Shown in pieces: positions 57,855 to 64,000 of a stretch of DNA of 64,000 nucleotides. Each line of letters opens with the position of its first letter. Position 1 is the stretch's first letter. A program made the translations under genes and the position numbers. Location of the stretch: contig CM057836.1 in NCBI GenBank assembly GCA_030068075.1, positions 67,803,788 through 67,867,787 of the forward strand, in the 5' to 3' direction. A model generated the notes under the pieces. That model was given only the letters and a program-made list of their open reading frames with translations. It made no database searches and was not told the origin of the DNA. Source of the stretch: Paguma larvata (taxonomy: Eukaryota; Chordata; Mammalia; Carnivora; Viverridae).

Positions 57855-58069
57855 AAACACCTGGGTGGCTCAGTCAGTTAAGCATCCAACTCCAGCTCAG
57901 GTCCTGATCTCATGGTTCATGAGATCAAGCCCTTCAAAAGGCTCAGTGCTGACAGCTCAGAGCCTGGAGCCTGCTTGGGATTCTCTCTCTCTCTGTCTGC
58001 CCCTCAACAACTTATGCTCTGTCTCTCAAAATAAGTAAATAAATAAATAAACATTGGAAAAAATTTTAA
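57855..58069 (+). mobile_element. Feliform CAN SINE
   Basis: The head acacctgggtggctcagtca is followed by ctcaggtcctgatctcatgg, a (CT)n tract and an (AAAT)n tail. A diverged TSD lies at 57835-57854 (agaaatgtaattcatag) and about 58070-58088 (agaaatataatgcatag). Confidence 0.94.
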
Positions 58070-58279
58070 AGAAATATAATGCATAGAGACCTAAAACTTG
58101 CAAAACTCTGCAAGTAAAAAATGGACTTGAGAAATAATAATATAATTCAAGGGAAAATGACTGAATGTATATTTATGTATTTATGTTGTACATGTAGTCT
58201 GCTACTAGGCATGCTGGAAGATTCGTGAGAAACACATATCATGACTCTGCCTTCAAGGAGAAATTTTATCTGCTCCAGT

Positions 58280-58425
58280 AATTATACAGGAGAATTACAT
58301 GGCACTTATTAAAAGCCAGCTTGTCACACATTGTCATTCACTATAAGTCTATCATCTAGGTAGGTGTTATTATTATCTCTGTTTTGCAAATGAGAAAACT
58401 AGGTAAAAAGAGGTTATATATTGAA
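58280..58425 (-). mobile_element. MIR SINE fossil, left half
   Basis: Complementary MIR text: ggcacttattaaaagccagc, gttattattatctctgtttt, gcaaatgagaaaactaggta and aaaagaggttat. It is cut here by the MaLR LTR and resumes at 58862. Confidence 0.7.
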
Positions 58426-58427
58426 TG

Positions 58428-58860
58428 TTTCCTAGGGCTGCCATAACAACGTACCACAAACTGGATGATTTAAAACAACAGAAATTTTACTTTTCACAGT
58501 TCTAGAGTCTCTAAGTCTCAAGTCAAGGTGTTAGCAAAGCCATGCTTTCTCTGAAACCTATGGGGGTAATCCTTCCTTGCCTCTTCCTAGCTTTCAGTAG
58601 TGGTCATCAATTTTGGCGGCTTCTTGCCCTCCAGATACATCACTTCAACCTCTGCTATGTCATCTATGCCATTCTCCCTGTGTGATTCTGTCTTTTTATA
58701 AAGATACCAGTCATAATTGGATTAAGGGTCCACCCTACTCCACTATAGTTTCATCTAAAATAATCACATCTGCAAGGACCCTATTTCTGAATAAAGTCAC
58801 ACTCTGAAATATAGGAGGTTAGAAATTCAACATTTTTGAGGGAAGCAGTTCAAATAAACA
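58428..58860 (-). mobile_element. MLT1-type MaLR LTR inserted in a MIR
   Basis: Complementary MaLR text runs: cctagggctgccataacaac, gtaccacaaactggatgatt, taaaacaacagaaattttac, taatccttccttgcctcttc, aagataccagtcataattgg, attaagggtccaccctactc, atctgcaaggaccctatttc. The length (about 430 bp) is near complete. No exact TSD is visible. The 64-codon frame at 58613 is inside it. Confidence 0.88.
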
Positions 58861-58861
58861 T

Positions 58862-58935
58862 GTAACTTACCCATGTTCACATAGTTACTAAGAAGAGGAG
58901 CCAAGGCAGCTTATACCAGACGCTTTCATCTACGA
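58862..58935 (-). mobile_element. MIR SINE fossil, right half
   Basis: The text aacttacccatgttcacata, gttactaagaagaggagcca continues the MIR exactly where the left half stops. Confidence 0.65.
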
Positions 58936-59379
58936 AATAGATAGAAAATAGAAGATAGTATCTATGCTATTAGATGATTAACTACTCTACTGGGATCTCA
59001 TAGAATGAAGCAATGACTGTGCATTAGAGTACTGCAAGGATGCTGAGGCATTGGGTTCCAAGCAGACCATAGTCAAGAATGAACTGGGTTTACTTGGAGA
59101 AGATGGATGACAGAAACTCCTAAGTAGGTTAGTCCACGAAGAGAGACCCAGGCTAGGTGAAAACAAGTGAAATAATGAATATAACGCCCTGGAAAAATAT
59201 GTTACATACTAGAATCCTGTGATTGGAAATGGTCTATAAAAGGAAAAATAACTTTAACAATTGAAAAAAAAATGAACCCATTCAGTCAACATCTATGTCT
59301 TCAAAATGCTTAAAACTGAATCATACCTGCACCTCCAATAACAATTAGAGGAGAACTTCTTTCTTTTCTTTTGAAGGAA
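58936..59379. other. Non-repeat stretch
   Basis: No gene or named repeat recognised. Confidence 0.35.
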
Positions 59380-60318
59380 TGAAGGTTAGGAAATGATTGA
59401 AAAAGTAGAAGTGGCATTCTAATTTGAAAATTGATGGTCTCACTTCTGGTAATAGTAAAGTGGCAATTTGGACCACTGTCCCATTGAAGATAGCCAAAAA
59501 CTATTTAAAAAAATTTTTTTAATCTCTTGAAAGGCACTAGTAAGGCAATATAATAGTAAAGAATGATTAACCTAAGATTTGGGAGGAGACAGAAATTCAT
59601 GTAAGTAATCTTTGCATTTAGGGCTTCTTTTCCTCTAGTGGTCATTTGCATAAGGGACTAAGTAGGGATTCTGAGACCATAGCATGTTTATAGGGACAGC
59701 TGGAATTCCAAACCAAACCAGGTTGGGAACTGGTTGAAACCTCTTTGTTTGGGGAAAGTATTCCAAAGGGCTGAACTTTAGAAGTAAGGGTAAAGTGGGA
59801 ATATACTAGCTCACCTAAAGATTGCATCTCATCTTTGTATCATCTCGATTTCCTGATACCTGTGAATGAAATTCCATGTTAAGACTATCCACAGAAGTCC
59901 ACCCCAAACAAACTAGCAAACCCCTTTCTGGAAGAAGATAGTGTTAGTCTGGTTCTCAAATCATTTCCACAGGAAAAAAAAAAATCAAATATATTTTTTT
60001 AGTACACAGTAAAAATAACCAGGGACACAAACCCACAAGGAAACATAAAGTAAATAGCAGAAACAAATAAGAAAAACTGACACATGAGCTCCAAATTTTG
60101 AGTAAATCAGATGCAGATTTAAAAAAAAAACTATACTTATCATGTTCAAATAACTAGTATATGAGGTTGAGAATTTAGGCATACAATTAGAAAACATAGA
60201 AAAGTAATTAGAAGAATTAAATATTGAAATTTTAGAATTTATAAGCAAAATAAAATTAATACCTCATTGGTTTAGACACAGTCAAAAAAGAGAATTAAAG
60301 AACTGCAAGAGAAGTCAG

Positions 60319-60504
60319 GGGTGCCAGGGAGGCACCGCTGGTTGGCTCAGGTCATGATCTCATGGTTTCTTGGGATCCAGCCCCAGGTCAGGCTCTGCAT
60401 CGATAGTATGGAGGCTGCTTGGGATTCTCTCTCTCCTGCTCCCTCTCTCTTTGCTCCTCCCCTGCTCATACTTGTACTCTCTTTCTCTGTCTCTGAAAAT
60501 AAAC
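60319..60504 (+). mobile_element. Feliform CAN SINE, first of a head-to-tail pair
   Basis: The head is diverged or rearranged (gggtgccagggaggcaccgc then ggttggctcaggtcatgatc). It is followed by the CT-rich region and a short gaaaataaac tail that runs straight into the next SINE. A 22-bp near-identical TSD flanks the pair, not each member (60297-60318 and 60721-60742). Confidence 0.88.
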
Positions 60505-60507
60505 TTC

Positions 60508-60720
60508 GGACACCTGGGTGACTTAGTCAGTTAAGTGTCCAACTCTTGATTTCAACTCAGATCATGATCTCATAGTTCATGGGATTGAGCCCCGCATCAG
60601 GTTCTGTGCTGACAGTGCAGAGCCTGCTTGGGATTTTCTCTCTCCCTTTCTCTGCCCTTCCCCATTTGTGTGTGTATTCTCTCTCTTTCTCGTTCTCTCA
60701 AAATAAATAATCTTTTAAAA
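60508..60720 (+). mobile_element. Feliform CAN SINE, second of a head-to-tail pair
   Basis: A complete copy: ggacacctgggtgacttagt, ctcagatcatgatctcatag, a CT-rich tract and an AAATAAATAATC tail ending at the right TSD, which begins aaagaactataagagaggtc. Confidence 0.92.
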
Positions 60721-60960
60721 AAAGAACTATAAGAGAGGTCAGAAAACACTATCTAAAATTATTAAAGTAGAAGATAAAGAAGAGAGGGTAAGTGTCATTA
60801 GATAACAAGGAAGAATAGAACAGAAGGAATATTTGAGAATTTCTTAACACCGAAGAGAAATGTGAAATTATAAATTCAAGAAATCTTATGAAGAATAGCA
60901 TGATTAAAATTAATCAATCAAACATAAGCATAAAACATGAATATACATGGACTTCTATTG

Positions 60961-61808
60961 ATTTCCTAGTGAATTACTGGATGCTTAAAAAAGTTTCATA
61001 ATATTTTAGGAATGCTAAATATATATATTTTAAGAAAGATGATATAATATGAATGGAAGTTGTAAGAATGTATGAACAATATAAAAAACAGTAAAAGAAA
61101 AATTTGTGGTAAATCTAATGAATATTAGATAAATCTAATATTTCCGGATACATATCAAGGTGTTAATAGTCAAAGAAAAGCAAGAAACAGATCATACTGT
61201 ATTGAGATAGTGGTTTAATAAAAGCAAGGCAATAGGGAGAGAGAGCAAAAGGGTCCCACTTGCTGGGGCTAAAATTTTTCTAACTTTGACCTGCGTTATT
61301 ATTCTTTGATGTTCATTTTTGATAAGTTGTACAAATGCACCTTTTTGCTACTTAACCATTATTTCCATGTGTTACTTAAAAATTTTTAAGTAAAGAAAAA
61401 AGTTGTTAATGTCTACACTTTTAATGACAAGTTATCATATCCAGCCCCTAATGTAGATATGAGGCCATATAAATGTAGATTCAATTGTAACAATGGATAA
61501 AAAATGTTACATAATGACTAAGAATCTGAAGTGAGAATCATACATAGAAAATGTTTCTTGATTCCTTATTGTAATTAATAAAATGTGCTGTCATCAAAAA
61601 TTCAATGCCAGTTTTGTTTAACTGGATGGTAATAGTCGTTGATAACAGCAAATATATTATAGCTTGTTAAAGAAGTAACAAGTTGACCTGTAGCCATGGT
61701 AACAAGAGATATTTTTTTACCAAATGGAATCAATTTGAAATTAATTAAACATGCCCTTAATGATAGATTCTATATGCTTGACACTCCAGTAGGCAAAACA
61801 GAATTTAA
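60961..61808. other. AT-rich stretch
   Basis: No gene recognised. It may contain further L1M remnants up to about 61200, too diverged to call. Confidence 0.35.
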
Positions 61809-61820
61809 GTTCGTAGTCTA

Positions 61821-62021
61821 TGGGGAACCCGGGTTGCTCAGTAGGTTAACTGTCCTACTTCACCTCAGGTCATAATCTCATGGTTCATGAGTTTGAGCCC
61901 CACATCATACTTTCTGCTGTCTGTGCAGAGCCTGCTTCAGATCTTCTGTCTCCCTCTCTCTCTGCTCCTCCCTTGCTTGTGCACTCTGTCGAAAATAAAT
62001 AAATGTTAAAAGAAAAAAAAC
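61821..62021 (+). mobile_element. Feliform CAN SINE
   Basis: The order is tggggaacccgggttgctca, acctcaggtcataatctcat, a short CT tract and a gaaaataaataaatgtt tail. A 12-bp TSD with two mismatches is gttcgtagtcta (61809-61820) and gttcatagtgta (62022-62033). Frames on the minus strand are SINE translations. Confidence 0.93.
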
Positions 62022-62335
62022 GTTCATAGTGTAGTGTAGGAGATAGAGACATGCAATGGAAGTCATTGGTAAAGGACAAATAATAAATACCATGATAACT
62101 TCTGGATAGCTTCTTGAATTGTGTATTTTTGATGTCTAGGCCATAGGTTGATTTAGGAGAAAGGGGTTGTCTTCTCTTTCTCCTCTATTATACCTCAATA
62201 ATAGGTGTTTATGGAGAGGATCAAGTAGAGCCCAGGAAGTTTGAAGAACCAGGGAAGACAGGAACAAGCGGGTCTATAAGCAGAAACATGACTCATATGG
62301 GATAAAGACAGAACCCAGCAGGCTAACACTTGCAG

Positions 62336-62338
<3 letters not shown>
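62022..62338. other. Non-repeat stretch
   Basis: No gene or named repeat recognised. Confidence 0.4.

Positions 62339-62379
<41 letters not shown>
62339..62379. repeat. (TG)n microsatellite
   Basis: About 40 bp of pure TG repeat, likely polymorphic. Confidence 0.98.
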
Positions 62380-62381
<2 letters not shown>

Positions 62382-62398
62382 TCCTTTTGTCAAGTTTT

Positions 62399-62613
62399 CT
62401 TTTTTTATGTTTATTTATTTATTTTGAGAGAGAAGAGAAAGAGAGAGTGAACACATGAGTGGGGGAGGGGCAATGAGAGGGAGAGAGAGAATCCTAAGCA
62501 GGCTCACACTGTCAGCACAGAGTCCGTTGCAGGGCTCTATCTCACAAACCATGAAATCATGACCTGAGATGAAACCAAGAGTCAGTCAACCAACTGAACC
62601 ATCCGAGTGCCCT
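62399..62613 (-). mobile_element. Feliform CAN SINE
   Basis: In minus orientation: ttttttatgtttatttattt, gagagagaagagaaagagag, aaatcatgacctgagatgaa and a head complement ctgaaccatccgagtgccct. No exact TSD is defined. Confidence 0.9.
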
Positions 62614-63444
62614 CCAGGTGTTATATTTTCATTGTTATTTGAATCAATTTTGATGTTCTTTGAAAGAACTCAGTGATAAAAATCAGGATCCTAATCAAGA
62701 AAAAAGTGGGAAGGGATAGAGCATGGAGAACCCAACACCTAAATGTCAAGAAACCAACAATAACATGTTTGGGTTGAGATTTATATGCATCTGTCACAGT
62801 TTCAAGGTTTTAAAATAAAAATTCCTCATACCTGCTTTCCCAGCAAGCTTACCTTCTCTACAAAACAATAACACCAAAAAATTCATGAGTTAGATGAGTT
62901 TAACTTCATGCAGATAAAATCTGCTATAGTTTCTTGAACTTGCTGTAGGAAAAAACATATATAAAAATCCATCTCTTGAAAGATGTCCTATTGCTCTGAT
63001 AAATTACAGTAAGTGTTAATACATTTTTCTTGTTCTTGGTCTCTTAATGTATATTAGAAAAATTGCTCAATTCCTCTTTTGTTGTTGTTTCTTTGCAAAA
63101 AGGTGTCAATAACCTAGAACTATAAAGATCATTTTTTAAAAAATCAAAGCTAATTCCCGTGTGTGACATGCTCTTATAAGCAAAGCTCAAATGAAATAGG
63201 AAATGCTTCAAATAGGTCTTATAAAAACTTATTTCATCATGAAGAAATCTAATTGTCAATAATCTCCCAGAAGATTTTCTTTTTATTCTGCCTTCAATTA
63301 CTTCTGTGATTTTAGGTGTAAAAAATATGTCTAGCAGTTTGTTGTTACTTTGCTGTCCCCTGATTTCTTCCCAGTTCATCTCTTTTATTTCTCATCATCT
63401 GCAAGATTGCAAAAGTGTCCATAATTTTCTTCAGCTTCTCCCTA
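62614..63444. other. Non-repeat stretch
   Basis: A 111-codon minus frame (63044-63379) has no recognisable domain, and its composition matches chance openings in AT-rich DNA. No named repeats. Confidence 0.4.
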
Positions 63445-63860
63445 GAAGAGGTAATATCTATTTCACCACCACCATGTGACTTGTTTTGAAAAATAGAATG
63501 CACCAGAAAAGACACTGTGTACTAACTCAAATTGCCTTGCATACCTGAACTCAAGATGTCTTGTATAACTCCCTCAGTCTTTGAAATCTGCCACCACCAT
63601 GTGACCATTCAAAGCTACAACATTAGAAAATAACAGATATGTGGCTCAGTCACTTCCTCCGCCTCTCTGATAGCTGATCAACTGCAAGACACAGAAGGTC
63701 TTCATTGACCAATCAGCCAAGCAGGAACCTGTCAAGCCAAGCCTATGTCTATCTAACCCAGGAGAGATCAGCTGGCCAAAGACTTCTGATCTAATGGTTT
63801 TGATTTAGGGCTGCTAGATTTCAGCTCATTGGTTACACAACAGATAATTAATATATACTA
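63445..63860 (+). mobile_element. MLT1-like MaLR LTR
   Basis: The middle (ccatgtgacttgttttgaaa, agcctatgtctatctaaccc) and especially the 3' end (tttagggctgctagatttca, then ggttacacaacagataatta) follow MLT1 LTRs, which end with a similar polyadenylation-proximal motif. Diverged; the 5' boundary is approximate. Confidence 0.6.
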
Positions 63861-64000
63861 CCTCTCTTCTCTGTTCACTCCATCCCTCTTTCCGTCCTCA
63901 TCATCAGGAATATTACATTCACCATTTTGAATACCCATCCATTCAAATCCCCTCTTGTCTGCTAACTTTATCTCAGCTTTATGTGTTAATGTATGTGAGT

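Larger units (their letters stand above)
59380..60960 (+). mobile_element. Old L1M 5' region / ORF1 fossil, interrupted by a SINE dimer
   Basis: The text aaacaaactagcaaacccct, gtaaaaataaccagggacac, aaacccacaaggaaacataa, agcagaaacaaataagaaaa, actgacacatgagct, and after the SINEs ataaattcaagaaatcttat follows the 5' UTR and ORF1 of ancient L1M (or HAL1) elements. The left edge is uncertain, and only about 59870-60900 is clear. No intact frame. Confidence 0.55.

Noticed and set aside
63044..63379. A 111-codon minus frame as a small gene.
   Set aside because: The residue mix (K, F, S, L rich) and AT-rich setting match chance openings; no homology is recognised.

Overview
The window reads as a gene-free, AT-rich stretch of carnivore nuclear DNA, most likely from a cat-family (feliform) genome. 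The main diagnostic is a tRNA-derived CAN SINE of the feliform type, recognised by a head like ggcgcctgggtggctcag, a mid-section like ggctcaggtcatgatctca, a CT-rich 3' region and an AATAAA-rich tail. About 22 copies are scattered on both strands, many with exact target-site duplications (TSDs). I found no convincing protein-coding exon, tRNA, rRNA, CRISPR array or bacterial feature. Every long open frame is explained by a transposon fossil, a microsatellite or chance.

Layout. 0-3 kb: a hAT-type DNA transposon fossil, then three solo retroviral LTRs. Two belong to the same class II family, lie in opposite orientations and each keep an exact 6-bp TSD; the third looks gammaretroviral. 3-17 kb: largely non-repeat DNA with SINEs, MIR fossils, an old L1M 3' end (6.72-7.44 kb), CA repeats and a cluster of octamer and homeodomain motifs (13.0-14.0 kb) that is the best regulatory candidate. 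17.9-22.1 kb: a very decayed ERV-L-like internal region with recognisable pol remnants near 20.1-20.5 kb. 22-26.7 kb: SINEs, a MaLR (MLT1/MST-type) LTR, an old L1M split by a MIR, and a startling 53-bp CpG-dense patch at 26.19 kb. 26.69-33.67 kb: an essentially full-length but dead L1 on the minus strand (3' UTR, ORF2, ORF1, 5' UTR) carrying two nested SINEs.

34-46 kb: mostly unique DNA with MIR, L2 and L1M fossils and two cases of short dispersed direct duplication. 45-52 kb: dense in young repeats, including two SINEs nested tail to tail, a 5'-inverted (twin-primed) L1 fragment, a SINE with a 100-bp (CTTT)n tail, and an MLT1-like LTR. 52-64 kb: L2 and MIR fossils, TA and GGAA simple repeats, a 78-bp tandem duplication, a MIR split by an MLT1 LTR, an L1M ORF1-region fossil into which a SINE dimer inserted, and a final MLT1-like LTR.

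Nothing here works together as a gene system. The window is a layered record of insertions: MIR, L2, L1M and MaLR first, then ERV-L and L1, then retroviral LTRs and feliform SINEs. I do not see a new biological system. The observations most worth checking are the CpG-dense patch, the paired opposed LTRs, the octamer/homeodomain cluster, the twin-primed L1 and the exact 33-nt repeat.
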